Shown here: piece after piece, positions 11,678 through 23,821 of the stretch | Layout: each line of letters starts with the position of its first letter | How positions within the stretch are numbered: the stretch's first letter is position 1 | Assembly: GCA_907163375.1 (NCBI GenBank) | Contig: CAJQUW010011283.1 | Location: forward strand, 62,001-126,000 | DNA length: 64,000 nucleotides | Direction: 5' to 3' | Origin: Prostheceraeus crozeri | Taxonomy: Eukaryota > Platyhelminthes > Polycladida > Euryleptidae | Position numbers and translations under genes: made by a program | Notes under the pieces: generated by a model | What the model saw: only the letters and a program-made list of their open reading frames with translations | Database searches by the model: none | What the model was told of the DNA's origin: nothing

Positions 11678-13870
11678 TATAACTCTTGAACAAGCTGTTG
11701 CACACATCGAAGCTTCCAACGACGATGATATCGACGACGCCCTAGTTATCATTCCACCCATAGAAATTGATAACAATAAAACCTCTAGAATGGAAGTAAA
11801 GCTTCATGCAATACACAATAGTGGCACAAAGATCGCAAGCATTTTGACTTAGATTCGCTTGTCAACGGCTGTATGATTGGGTTAGAATCAGTCACATGTG
11901 TAATTCTAAGCTTTTCATTGGTGGTTCATGCCCCAACTTAGTTCCCCGAATGTGCCGCGACCTTGATTCAATATCCATTCTAGTCAACTTAGATAAACAA
12001 CAGTCTATTTCTATGATTCCACCCGACCCCGACCATCGAAATGATGATAAAATCAATAAAGAGCACCCTGCTCATCATTTACCTAACGATGTCCCTGGAA
12101 CTATTGAAGTTATCAGCCATCAAGATGAAGATGCCGACGAAGCTCAGGAGCAACCATCTAGTAGTCGATGGGTTTCTGTGGAATCTCCAAACTTTTCGAG
12201 ATTTCGAGACACACCAAACGGCTTGTCTGCTGCTCAACTGCAAGCAAGGATAGCGGCATTATCTCAATTAGACGAGGTTGGTGTATTTGAGACATTTTTC
12301 AATGACGACTTCATTGACTTCATCGTGCTTGAAAGAAACCGCTATACTGCAATTGATAAGAATGACCATACTTTCTCGTCGAACCACGATGAAATCAGAA
12401 CATTCTTTGCTATTCTTATCATCAGTGGATATCATACACTTCCTCAACAAGACTTGTACTGGACAGTGGCCCCGGATCTCTATATCGATCTCGTCCGAAA
12501 CGCCATGTCACGAGATCGCTTCCGACTCTTGAAAGCATATTTTCATGTATGTAACAACGAACTGGTTGAAGTAGGAGATAAGACTTCCAAAGTGTAAAAA
12601 ATTCTCGAGCTACTCAACGACCGCTTCATGCAGTGGGGCATCTGTGATCAAGATATTTCCATCGACGAGACTATTGTCCCATATTTTGGGAGATCTCCAC
12701 CCAAGCAATTTATACGGGGTAAGCCCATCCGCTTTGGGTTTAAGCACTGGTGTCGCGCTGACAAATTGAGATACTGTTACCGTCCGCAGCTGTATGTTGG
12801 TCGGGACCCTCTCAAAACCCCGGAATAGTGTTCCCCTTGGTACACATGTTGTGAACCAACTATTAGCTGCTTGCATCAATGATCCATACTCTGTCGAACT
12901 GTACCTGGATATCTTCTTTACTTCCGTGAAGCTATTGGATGAGCTGGCTGATCAGGGCATGCGCACTACCGGCACACTGCGAAGGAACAGGACAGAGCGT
13001 GCGCCTCTCAAGAGGGATCATGAAATGAAACGACAAGACACAGGATTCCATCATTCTCGCTTTCACACCTCGCGGGAAGTACTGCTTCTACGCTGGAATG
13101 ACAATGCCATCGTTACAGTTGGTACCAACTTCGATTCGGTGACACCACTGGGAATGGTTCAGTTCCGCGGCAAGGGTGTTCGAACTACAGTCGCACAGCC
13201 CGCGATGAAACTTAAGTACAATAGCAGTATGGGAGGTGTAGACCTCTTCGGTCAACATGTCGCTACCTATCGCATTGCATTCCGGTCGAAGAAATGGTAC
13301 TGGCCACTGATCATTCACGGAATTGATACTGCTGTTGCCAACAGCTGGATTATGTTCCGGTCATCAAGTGCACGAGCTGGCAGTCAGCTTGACTTCCGAC
13401 GATGTCTGGTCACAATATGCCTGATGCGAGCTGCGGCAAGCAACGTCGCGAAGGTACTTCCAGCGCCAAGTCCATGGAAACGTGAGATTCGACAATATGA
13501 ATCATTTTGTTTCTTCTCGTCCAAATCAACGACGTTGTCAATTGGCAACATGCTCAGCGAGGCCTCGCACATTTTGCATCAAATGCGATAAAACTCTGTG
13601 CGTGGACTGTTTCATTACTTATCATATGAAATAGCTTCAAGGACAAGCTCAAGTGTGTTTTAGTTATTTCTTCAGTTATTTTTCATTTGTTGAATACCGA
13701 GTTGTGCTACGCTAATTTTGTTTATATTGTTTAGGCCGCTTAGAAATCAAGTTTTGCAGTGAAATAATAAATAGCCATTTTTCTCGAAATTCGTGTTCTT
13801 TTTACTAATGTTAACCGCGGGTGGCATCATATGAGATCACAGTGAAAAATGACCTTCCTGTCCTTTCTCA

Positions 13871-13890
13871 ACAATAATAATAATAATAAT
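13871..13890. repeat. (AAT)n microsatellite, 3' tail of the LINE
   Basis: About six AAT units lie directly at the 3' end of the minus-strand LINE. Microsatellite-like tails are normal for this group, so this is taken as the element's own tail and defines its 3' boundary. Confidence 0.8.
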
Positions 13891-13947
13891 AGAATGCTTT
13901 ATTTTCAATCAATACAACGAGCGGTATGACTGGTTACAGCAATTACA

Positions 13948-16900
13948 TCATGTGAATCTCGAGTATTTCACGAAACTTCCATTGTAGAGTGAGGAGGATC
14001 GTCGTTGAGGTAGCAATTTCCGGGAGCGACGAACAACACGAGTAGGGTCTCTCACAGTAAAAAATTCGACAAGTGGATGAATATGAGGATTACCACTGAT
14101 CTTTTTAATTAGTTTAACACACATTTTGTCCAGAAAGTCACGTAGATGGGGTTTGCCTTGAACATTTGACCATCGAATTGCAAGACGGTATAGACGGTCA
14201 AGTTTTTGAAAGTTCTTTACACTTACATCACAAATGATGGGCCAAAAAAATGTTATATGACACAGCACAAGACTTACAAAAGCCTGCCAAACGACTTCAC
14301 CACGGTTGTTATTATTACGTAAACGGCGTACAAATGACATGGAACGACAACATTTAGCATACAGTTTTGGGAATTGGACGTCCCAGCGAAGGTCTGATGT
14401 AAAATACACTCCCAAAATTTTTATACAATCAACCTGTTCAATCGTGGAATTATTAATTACAATATCCATGGTCTTACAATTAGAAATATTCCTGGAAAGG
14501 GTCATACATTTAGATTTTTCAACATTAATAGTTGTTTATTAATTGCTACATTAATCAGTTGCTTCTTTTTTGTCCATGCACAGAAAACATCTATATCAGA
14601 GTAGAAGTCAGAGTTAATACTAGGACAATCAAAATACAACAATGTAATGTCATCGGCATAAACAACAGGTTTTGTATTTACAAAGTCGGGCAAATCATCC
14701 ATGAAAAGAGAAAACAACAGTGGTCCCAAAATGGAGCCCTGGGGAACTCCACTGGAAATAGACCGCCAGGGTGTTACCAAATTATCAGAAACAACACGCT
14801 GATACCGATCAATCAAGAAATTCTAAATAGAATCTATGACATGAGGTGGGCAACTAAAATTGTCACGAATAGATTCAAGCAGTTTAAAATGACTTAAAGT
14901 ATCGAACGCCTTCTTAAGGTCAATAGCGAGAAGGGAGACTGAATCTTTAGGGTCGATTGAGATGTGTTCAACAATACAGAGTCTGATGGCAATTAATGCG
15001 TTGGTGCATCCTCCAAAGCTGTTGGGTGTAAAGCCAAATTGTCTACGATTGATATTTTTGCTGAGAGATGGGATGATGACCTTATCTCTTATTAACCTTT
15101 CAAGGACTTTACTGAGAAAGGGAAGGATGGAGATCGGCCGGAAGTCAGTGCTATCTTTCTTTTGAAACGGCAAGATATTGGCGCATTTCCAAATCCGTGG
15201 AAAGCAACCAATGCTCAGACATCTGTTGAAGAGAACTGTGAGCGGATAGGCAAGGAGATCAACAAAAGCACGAAAGAAAAATCCAGGAATTCCATCGGGA
15301 CCAATGGAGTTGGTTTTACTTTTCTTAATCATTGAAATGATCTGCAATTCAGTGACAAATGGAAACTGTGTAGATGATTCAACAAGATTCTTCGAGAAAA
15401 GGTGAATGTCAGGCTGAGTAAAAGTACATTGAAATTTATCATTCAGAGAATTAGCTGCTGTCTGATCTATTGTCGAATGTGAGGAACGTTTTCCAATTTG
15501 GGTACTTACGGACTTCCACATAGTTTTGGGTGAAGAACTCTGTTTGGTAAAGTATCTATCCTTGGACTTGGCCAACTCGGCAATAAATTTTTCCCGGAGA
15601 CTTAGAAATTTCCCGTAATTCCCTCTGCTTAGGGCCTTGTCTCTAGCGTCCGAGAGAGCTTTTAGTGAAGGCGTAATCCATGGAGGGTCACAACTCCGAA
15701 GACGAACGGTCTTTTCTGGAAAATACAGTTTATACAGGAACAAAAAAAATTCCTGAAGCTGATCTGCTAAATCATCTGGATTGTTTATGTATAGGAAAAG
15801 TTCGTCCCAATCAACAGTTGCGAGAAGCTGGCTGCACTGAGCGTAAGATGAAGGTGTGAAAGAGCGAACCTTAATCTTAGTGGAAGTGATGGGTTCCCAC
15901 TTAAACGAGTTTACGAAGAAACCTTTGTGGTCAGAGCGACAAAGAGGTGAAATAATGGAGGGAGGAGAAAACTTATTTGGGTGGTTTGTTGCAACAATAT
16001 CAAGAACATTGTGCCCTCTAGTGGGCAATTTAACAATTTGAGATAAATTGTTGACCAACAGAAAATCATCAAACACGTGACGTAAATCATTTATGTCACC
16101 TACTATAACTGAGTGATTAGACAATGAATGATCTAGAACATCTTGCAAGACAGACAACATAATTTCATGTGCCTTTACTTTACCCCAGTAAGGATGGTAA
16201 ACAATCGTTAATCCAAGATCAAATTCAGTAATTATACACGCAAGGACGTTGGATTTGATACTATCAAAAGAGATGTTGTTACTTACAGAAACGTGATAAC
16301 ATGTCTTATAATAAATTGCCACACCGCCTCCTCGGCAGTCACGATCTTGACGTATGACGTCGTAGTCGGGAATTGAAATTGATCCATCTGAGGTTGAATT
16401 GTCGAGCCAAGTCTCTGTGACGCAAATGAGATCAGGGTTGAAAGTAGTGGCTCTAATCATGAGATCATCGATCCTATTGTAAAGGGACCGAGTGTTGAAT
16501 AATAGAATTGATGGGGCTTGCTGGGTTGATTGTTTGGTCGGACGAGGTTTCACTGAAGAGAATTGATTGCGTAATGGATCAGGGGATGACACACATTCAG
16601 TTGGAGGTTGACAATCTGCTGACCGCTGAAGCAATATCCTGCGGAACCACAAAGCTCGTCTTGTTTTTCGTGGGATGGGGAAATCACGGCGCAAACTTAG
16701 AAGATCTGCACGAGAGTATTGTATGCGTGTTGTATGTGACGTCATCACACGAGGACCAAGGGAACAGAAACCCGCGAGAGTGAGATGCAGTAGGAAAGCG
16801 CAGGTGATGAGATAAGCAAACACAAATATCAGACGTGAATTTGAATGAGTCATCAGCGTAAATACGAATTTTGAGAAATATGTCAATGGCTGAGACCAAT

Positions 16901-16964
16901 GATATAAACAAAAGACACGTTGATATAGCTCGCGGAAAGACGAATCCGATGATGTAAAAATCAA
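13948..16964 (-). pseudogene. LINE ORF2: AP endonuclease plus reverse transcriptase
   Basis: The N-terminal ~120 residues include a hydrophobic stretch (LIFVFAYLITCAFLLHLTLA) and a basic region. The endonuclease follows with SILLFNTRSLYNRIDDL, LICVTETWLDN, VIVGDINDLRH and a SDHKGF motif. The reverse transcriptase shows GPDGIPGFFFRAF, DFRPISILPFLSKVLERLI, LAIDLKKAFDTL, SSGVPQGSILGPLL and YADDITLLY. The C-terminal connection domain follows to 13948. One premature stop lies just before the SGVPQGS block (about 14824) and one frameshift near 14530 moves the last ~190 residues to another frame. Clade assignment within the Jockey superfamily is uncertain. Confidence 0.85.
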
Positions 16965-17359
16965 CCAAAGGAAGCGACGCCAAATGTACGAAAATCACTT
17001 GAAAGTGTAATTGCAACTTTGACTGAACAGAGAGCGAGAAAACCGACCGTCTGCTAGGGAGTCAAGCGATGTTATGAGTAATGAAACAGTATGAATAATA
17101 TTTTACATGTATCTTAGTTGACATAAACCTAGTTTACTGACCAAAAAATCACTTGTTTCCTGCAACCTCATCATGGTGTCGCTTCTAATGGGTTAAGCCG
17201 ATGGTTGAAGTGGGAATCTGTACAAAACAACAATCCTGCAGCCGCTGCAGCAAAATCAATGGCTTATCCTTCTAGATGGAACAAAATAGCATTTTATACG
17301 TTCAAGAGATATGTCGCTGTGGGTCATATTGGATCAAGAATGAAAGTCCGGTCTTGGTC

Positions 17360-17382
17360 NNNNNNNNNNNNNNNNNNNNNNN
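17360..17382. other. Run of 23 N: assembly gap
   Basis: The base calls are N from 17360 to 17382. The true size of the missing piece is unknown. It lies between the LINE 5' side and a DNA polymerase scrap, so the link between them should not be trusted. Confidence 0.97.
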
Positions 17383-17471
17383 GACTAGGACATCGAAGTG
17401 GTAGAGATAGAGGAGATGGAAATCGAGGAGAAAGGTGTTAGGGAGAGAGATAGAGCTATGGCTGGGGTTTA

Positions 17472-17830
17472 GCACCCAAGTTTGATGGTTCCAACTATCC
17501 CACTGACCATCCGTTTTACTATACCACAAATAAAGCGAAGCTTGGCTGCTTTAAGGATGATTCCGCCGGCAAAGAGATAGAGGAGATGACCTTGCTTCGC
17601 CCCAAGATGTACTCCATGAAACTAAAATCCTCAGAGCTTTCCATTAAATGGGCGAAAGTCATCCAGAAGACAATCGTTTGAAATATGACACATAGGTAGT
17701 ATCGATATGCCTTAGACTCTCTTGAAATTAAAAAGGTAGAAATTACATTTTAAAATCTCAGTTGCATCAAATCAGAACAGCGACGTTTAGGAAACGAGGC
17801 CTCTCAGCTTGAAAAGATAAGCGATGCTGG
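17472..17830 (+). pseudogene. Fossil scrap of a type-B DNA polymerase (C-terminal part)
   Basis: Translation of the plus strand from 17472 gives KFDGSNYPTDHPFYY, then KLGCFKDDSAGKEIEEM and LLRPKMYSMKL. This resembles the region just after the last catalytic motif in protein-primed family-B polymerases of virus-like elements, where G-K-FKDE and R-KMYS motifs are usual. It is not close to the polymerase of the Polinton in this window, so it comes from a different lineage. Only this short stretch is recognisable; it is broken and lies next to an assembly gap. Confidence 0.55.
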
Positions 17831-18451
17831 ATGAGTCCTAATTACTCACTACCTTACGGCTATCCAGACACACACTTACGACCACCCAAGAGACAGAAAC
17901 TTTCTCCTCCTCAGTCCGTTGCTGTTTGATGATGAATGCTTCCTGTCTGTTGTGGTTGCTGTTTTGCTTTTTCACTCCATGGCGTTTTCTATGGGGTGTT
18001 GTGAGTGAGTATCCTGCAACATGCGTCCATATTCTGATCACTTCATATCATCGGTGACATATCAAATTGTTTTCCTGACTTTGTTTTGCTTCTATCTTCT
18101 ACTGGTTCGTGCTGGTTGTATCTCTGTCGCTGTCTATGTGCTCTGGAATACATGGTGAATTTTTGCATCGTTAAGCCGACGAATCTCTGGAAATTTTAGA
18201 TCAGTCTATTCCTTGTGCTCTGGTGATCATCGCTGTGTTCTTCGTTCATTCATATTCTGTGGAGTATAGCTATTATCATCGTTTTTTCGCCGTTGTCCAC
18301 GTCGATACCAGTGAATTCCATTCAGAGTGTGCAATCTGCCATTCCTGCCTGCTGTTGGTGTCTGTTGCGGAAATTTGACGTCACAGGGTATCAGACATAT
18401 TATGCACTAGATTTTCATTTATCCGGGTTATGAAGAAGCAATTACAACTCT

Positions 18452-18525
18452 TGTAGATTGGCTGTCATGGTCTACTGAACTAAGTGTTTGACTAGTGATC
18501 AGAGTTCGAGTCCCAACCATTCTGT
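18452..18525 (+). ncRNA. tRNA-like head (SINE or pol III promoter remnant)
   Basis: TGGCTGTCATGG at 18459 fits an A box, and GAGTTCGAGTCC from 18502 fits a B box, about 43 bases apart as in tRNA-derived SINEs. The intervening AGTGTTTGACTAGTGATC is reminiscent of tRNA-derived SINE heads. The acceptor arms do not pair convincingly, so this is not a functional tRNA. It lies directly upstream of a LINE. It could be a separate truncated SINE or, less likely, part of the LINE's own 5' leader. Confidence 0.45.
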
Positions 18526-18563
18526 TTTCTTCGAAACTCTTTGGATTTAACTAACACGTACAT

Positions 18564-21500
18564 TTGTATGGGTTTGATTACTTTTCTATTTTGTTGGTGA
18601 TAATAATGCCGAAAACCTTTTCTGATCTTTATGGATTCAAGACGAAGCACAAGAAGCAACTATGCATTTGTCAACTAAATGTGAACTCAATACGAAAAGA
18701 GGAAGATAGACCTCTAAATACTCTGAAGCATGACTACTTAGACAAGCTCAAACTTGATATACTTTTATTCAAGAAACAAAAATCGATGGAAGCACGTCTG
18801 ATAACGAACTTCTTCACTCTGGTTACCGCACCTTTCGCGAGGGTAAAAGAAAACATGGTGGAATTCTTGTATATGGGCGTGAAACTTTGGCAATCGTTCA
18901 AATTCTATGTTCCATTGAAAAAGGAAAAGCTTTTGAAGCTATTGAATGTGTTGTTTTACATGTGTGTGCAATCGATTTACGCTTTGTTTTGGTCAGTTTA
19001 TATCGAAGACCATCTAAATCTCTCAAGACTGCTAGAGAAGAAATGGAGTTTGTTTTGACATTAGCCAGCTCCATAGAACCAGACATTCTTGTTACTGGGG
19101 ATTTGAATTTTTGTGCTCTAGGCACCCAGACTCAACAGCATCAAAATTTGCTGAATGATGTGTGTGATCAATTCAACATCGATTGCCAGATCAATGAACC
19201 AACTCGTCCCGAAAGTGGATCCTGTTTGGATGTAATTCTTTGTAATGAAGACCTTGTATCAGAAGCTGTTGTTCATGATGCAGGACTATCCGACCACTGT
19301 ATGGTTGTCGCAGCATTAAATTGCACGTGTCCAGTGATTGAGAAAATATATTTTATAATGCCGCTCCTTCAAAAACTTTGACGCCATGAAATTTCTATCT
19401 GACATTCGTGACGCTCTTCCGGTATTCTACCCATCCTCTATTTTTGATTCGATTGATGAAATGTATAACTTTATTCATTCTACATGTATATACATTGAAA
19501 TATTGGATGAGCATGCCCCTTGGATAGAGATGAATGTGCGCCCCAACAGGGTTCCTTGGTATACAGGAAAAATCGCTTACGCACGTCGCCAGAAGCATCA
19601 TTGGCTAAATCAAACTCCAAAAGATGATAATGGTAAAAGGGTTAAAAACAGCTATGCCTGGAATAACAAAATGTACTGGCAGAAAGTCGAACTCAGATTG
19701 AATCGCGAAGCTGAAACTGCGTTTTTCAGGAGAAAATGTAATTCTGATAAACCGAATGACTTTTATCGACTTTTTGAATCTCATATGCATAGCAGAAAAG
19801 TTAGGGATAACACGAAAATCTTGTTGATCAGTTAGAATCAATATATAGTTGATGATGAGAAAGTCATGGACCAGCTTGGGGAACATTTTACTCATCTTGG
19901 TAGCAACATCAACAAACAAAACAGCGACAAACAATTTCACGTACTTGATGATGAAAATTGTATGAGTATTGATATCATACGTTGGGACTATACTACCATT
20001 TGAATTTTCGAAAATAACAGCGAAAGATGTGGAAGATGTCATTAAGAACAAAATTAAATGTGGGAAATCAAATGGAATTGATGGTGTTCCAGCGAGAGCA
20101 GTTAAAGATTCGAGTGTTGAATTCAGCAATGTACTCAGTTTTCTTTTCAACTGCATGATTCAATTATGTGAGTTTCCCACTGCTTTAAAACGTGGGACAT
20201 GGACTCCAGTTTTTAAAGGTGGCTCCCGTGTTGGTGTAACACGATATCGTCCAGTGACTGTCCTATGTCATCATGCAAAGATTATGGAAACTGTTATGAC
20301 AAGGCAATTATCGACTCATGTTCTACACATGCTATCGCCATACCAATTTGCCTATAAGAAGAACTACAGCACTGAGTCTGCACTATTGTATATGGTTGAA
20401 TGCTGGAAATCTGCACTAGAGCTACGAGAAAATATCGGCATTATATCTCTCGATCTAACAGCTGCATTTGACAGTATTCCTCATTCATTGATGTTAAGAA
20501 AGCTAGAAGCCTATCGATTGTCAACATCGCCGCTATTACTCATGAAATCCTATCTTTCATCAAGAAAGAACCGTGTTCGATTACAGGGAAAAGTGTCGGA
20601 AAAATGGTTTGAAACACAACGAGGTATTCCTCAGGGATCTCAGTGGGGACCATTGCTATGGAATATCTATTTTAATGATATTCTTCCATTCATTCGATCT
20701 ACAAATGCTGAAGTCATTGCTTATGCAGATGATGTCACAGTTTGGGTAAGGGATGTATCTGCGACAAAGGTGCAAGATCGTCTAAGGGACACTATTCAAG
20801 CAATTCTTTGTTGGCTTAAAGACAATGGTCTCACCCCAAATCCGCAGAAATTTCAGTGTATGGCTTTGGGACACGATAAAGAGAAGATACAATTCAACGT
20901 TCATGACATAGCTTTAGAAAGCTTGAAGTGTATTAAATTATTGGGAGTCATCATAGATTCTGAATTCAAGTACGATAACCAAGTGAAAGAAATCTCAAGG
21001 AAAGTTGCGTGGAAGTTGTCTGGTATAAATCCCCATAAGCATTATACTAGCAGCAGAATGAGATAGAGACTTGTTAAGACATATATAGTGCCTCATTTTG
21101 ACTATGCATTAATTCTCTTCTTGTTTTTATCGGCTTCTCTAAAGAAGAAAATAGATACGATGTTTAATCGGTGTATTTGTGCTGCCGCGAGAGATTTCAA
21201 ACACCCAGTTTGTGAACTTCTTTCCAAATTTGATGCTCTTAGAATTCCTGTTCGGTGGCACATGGCTCTTTTCCGGCTTATGCAAGCTATCGCTAAAACG
21301 AAGACTGAGCTGAATGCAAGTCGTGACAGAGGTTCCTTCATTTAAAACTTCCAGTTTAGTGTTGGCTATGCACCATTAGTATTCGATGAACTGTTTTTTT
21401 GAGTGAGAATACTCACCACAATGTTTTCGTGCAGCCACGTGTTCGCAGTGTTAAGTTTGGTAAAAATAGTGTTAGGAGTTATGGGACTAGCTTTTGGAAC

Positions 21501-21614
21501 AAAGTGCCTGAGACATTACGACAAGTAAAGTGCAAAAGTCCGTCCATCATTGACTTTTTAAGATCATATTTACAGAAGCAGTCCGGTATTCAGACCTCAA
21601 TTTACACCGCTTAA
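18564..21614 (+). mobile_element. CR1-like LINE, long but decayed copy
   Basis: Endonuclease pieces are seen at 18600-19380 (ICQLNVNSIRKE, then VTGDLNFCALG and LSDHCMVV). The reverse transcriptase runs from about 19969 to 21066: NGIDGVPARAVKDS, RYRPVTVLCHHAKIMETV, IISLDLTAAFDSIPHSL, RGIPQGSQWGPLLWN and YADDVTVWV. The C-terminal domain continues to 21614 (SYGTSFWNKVPETLR). There is a frameshift near 18890 and stops near 19381, 19833, 21064 and 21343. It shares the general design of the LINE at 13871-17030 but is clearly another family, and it is older judging by the number of breaks. The boundary on the 3' side is not defined. Confidence 0.82.
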
Positions 21615-21923
21615 CTTGAATGACTTTCAATGATTTTCTCTTTTTTTTCTTCATGTTATCGTTTTTTGTGTGTCTTGTGTGTCACATGCATCCCAGATGT
21701 AGTGAAAAATATATAAATATTGAATCTTTGTCACTGTACAGTTTCCTACAGTGACTGTTTTCTCCGGTGATGTGTGCCATAAAAACTTTGTTTTCTGTTA
21801 CCACCAGTATTACCTATGTGTGGTGCCATGAAAATCGGCTGTGTCTTTCATTAACATATCATGTACATGCTGTGCGTTTTCCTTTCACGTAAAGTTGGGT
21901 TTCAAATAGGAAGAACTGACTTG

Positions 21924-22383
21924 GTAATAATGTCATAGGCATGTCACTGTTTGTAAAGTTAGAAAGAATGTCACAACCATTTCAGTGTTTGTAAAATTAG
22001 GAAGAAAGTCACAACCATTTCAGTGTTTGTAAAATTAGGAAGAAAGTCACAACCATTTCAGTGTTTGTAATGTTAGAAATAGAGTCAACCATGTTGGTGT
22101 TTGTAAAATTAGGAAGAAAGTCACAACCATTTCAGTGTTTGTAATGTTAGAAATAGAGTCAACCATGTTGGTGTTTGTAAAGTTAGGACTGAAGTCAAAC
22201 ATGTCAATGTTTGTAAAGTTAGGGATAATGTCAACCATTTCAATGTTTGTAAAGTTAGGAATAATGTTGCAAGCATTTCAGTGTTTGTTAAGATAGACAT
22301 AATGTTATAGCCATTTCAGTGTTTGAAATGTTAGGAATAATGTGATAAGCATGTCAGTGTTTGCAGTTAGAAAGAAAGTCGAA
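21924..22383. repeat. Minisatellite, 36-39-bp unit, about eleven copies
   Basis: The unit is close to GAAAGTCACAACCATTTCAG followed by TGTTTGTAAAATTAGGAA. A shorter variant with AGAGTCAACCATGTTGG alternates with it. Copies at the edges are more diverged than those in the centre, the usual pattern for arrays growing by unequal exchange. There is no reading frame of interest. Confidence 0.85.
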
Positions 22384-22729
22384 TTTTATCTAGCGTCTAA
22401 CATATCTTCCGGGTTTTAGGAAAACATGTTACTTTCCTGTCTTGTTTCATCATCAAGTAATCATTCACAAAAGCTTTTCTATCGGTAGGATGACATCGCC
22501 CTATGACATCTTTATCTAGTTTAGGTTGATGACTTGCATGTCTATAAATAGCACTGACTCATGATAAAGTGATGAAACTTGTTGATGACCTTTTCACGGA
22601 CACGTGTGCGTGTGTGGACATTGCTTGACTCATATCGATGGCGCCTCAAGTCAGACAGCGCGACCTTTTCACCGACAACGGTGTGGGCGATAGTTCAGTG
22701 GGATGACGCATTCAAAACACATCATGTGA

Positions 22730-23275
22730 TTAACAAAACTCTATTAACTGTGACTCAAACAGATAACGCATCAAAGATTTAATAATGTAAGCTACCTTAC
22801 TTACATCACGCAAACCGGTCATGATACAATTTCCGTTGTAAAACACTACAATATGTACAGGATGCCACTTCCGAATCAGAGCAGCAGGAAAGGGCTTAGT
22901 TTGATAAAATATACAATGATTACTGGTTTTAATGTTTGCTAGATTCACTAACATCTTCAATTGAACAGACACTACTATATTCTTCAATGTCAGGGGGTGA
23001 GACGTAGATGAAGCTTGAGTGTTCGCATTTTTTTGACGACTTCGTAACACATGGACTGCATCACGAAATGAAAAAAGTTTCCTAGGACTTGCATTTTGCC
23101 GCAGCGAAAGATTTGAAGATTTCGAACGTTGCTTATGCGAATGACCAACATTTGTGGACGACCGCCATGATGCACTGAATCGGGAAGATGGGCGTGCAAC
23201 TGTTCTAAATCGATGACTCTTCCGAGATTCATTTCGCGCATGGCGCTGATGATGGGGATGAGGGTCATCCTTCAC
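22730..23275 (-). CDS. TATA-binding-protein-like domain, single repeat
   Basis: The C-terminal half (residues ~98-170) aligns along one whole TBP repeat: NIVVSVQLKMLVNL, then FPAALIRKWHP, IVVFYNGNCIMTGL and a C-terminal helix with VAYIIKSLMRYL. Conserved TBP features (N-I-V at the start, F-P-x-x-I-x-R, G-x-x-x-x-TG) fall at the right spacing to within one residue. Canonical TBP has two such repeats; only one is seen. The N-terminal ~95 residues are Arg/Ser/His-rich and low in complexity. There is no ATG in frame before the domain (the open frame begins with GTG), so it may be an exon or a decaying copy. A TATAAAAGG box lies upstream on the same strand at 23302-23310. It could be host- or virus-derived. 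Confidence 0.5.
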   Translation of the reverse strand: MKDDPHPHHQRHARNESRKSHRFRTVARPSSRFSASWRSSTNVGHSHKQRSKSSNLSLRQNASPRKLFSFRDAVHVLRSRQKNANTQASSTSHPLTLKNIVVSVQLKMLVNLANIKTSNHCIFYQTKPFPAALIRKWHPVHIVVFYNGNCIMTGLRDVSKVAYIIKSLMRYLFESQLIEFC

Positions 23276-23821
23276 AAAAAAATGAGGGTTGAGTGAACTT
23301 GCCTTTTATACTTTTCTCATGAGGGCTTTTGAATAACGATGTAGCAGTGATTATTATGCAGAATCATCTCCTGAATGCAACCAATTATCGATGGGTATAC
23401 TCAGGTTTTGACCACAACGATTTACTTCTGTATCCACTTTTGGTAGGGATACCGTCGGGGTTTGAAGATGGAGTCGAACACCGTTGTAGCGCACTTGTTG
23501 TTTGTAGGTGGGATAGTCTTAAATTACCTTTTCAATTTTCGGATTCCACAGCTCGAGATGATGAGGATTGAGTGATGCAGCAGTGGGAGTAGGATTCATG
23601 GACGTGGCAGTCTCCAGCGGAAGAATACCACTAAGTACATTCATGATCATCAGAGAAAAGAAAATCCTTAACTTAGCAGTGACATGTGAGGTGGCCCTTA
23701 AGAGGACCTTTGCTGCGTTCCCATTATTTAAAGCTTATCACCAAAGTCTAGCTGTTATGTGAGTGCACCCATCCGCCTCGAATTAAGTTTATATTCCTTG
23801 AATGATTCGAAGGCAGAGCGT

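Larger units (their letters stand above)
10320..13634 (+). pseudogene. piggyBac-type transposase, split by a Tc1-like insertion
   Basis: The sequence after the Tc1 element opens with LEQAVAHIEASNDDDIDDA, typical of the acidic piggyBac N-terminus, and plausible upstream coding lies just left of the Tc1 element. The catalytic domain follows: ISIDETIVPYFG (first Asp), YLDIFFTSVKLL (second Asp) and SSMGGVDLFGQHVATYRI (third Asp), then KWYWPLIIHGID. The end at about 13634 carries a Cys-rich finger with CIKCDKTLCVDC, as in many piggyBac transposases. Several breaks are visible: stops near 11850 and 12597, one near 12827 with a frame change, and another frame change near 13550. I could not find convincing piggyBac ends or a TTAA pair around it. 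Confidence 0.8.
13871..17030 (-). mobile_element. CR1/L2-like LINE, nearly full length
   Basis: The element reads on the minus strand and ends at its 3' side in an (ATT)n tail (plus-strand AATAATAAT at 13871-13890), as expected for LINEs of the Jockey/CR1/L2 group. ORF2 contains endonuclease and reverse transcriptase and covers almost the whole length. The 5' limit is uncertain; coding sequence starts at 16964 or a little upstream. Only one in-frame stop and one frameshift were found in about 1,000 codons, so the copy is young relative to the other LINEs here. Confidence 0.85.

Noticed and set aside
10130-13830. Terminal repeats for the left piggyBac gene
   Set aside because: TTAACC words near 10147 and 13810 do not form inverted ends with the required sequence, so no element limits are claimed.
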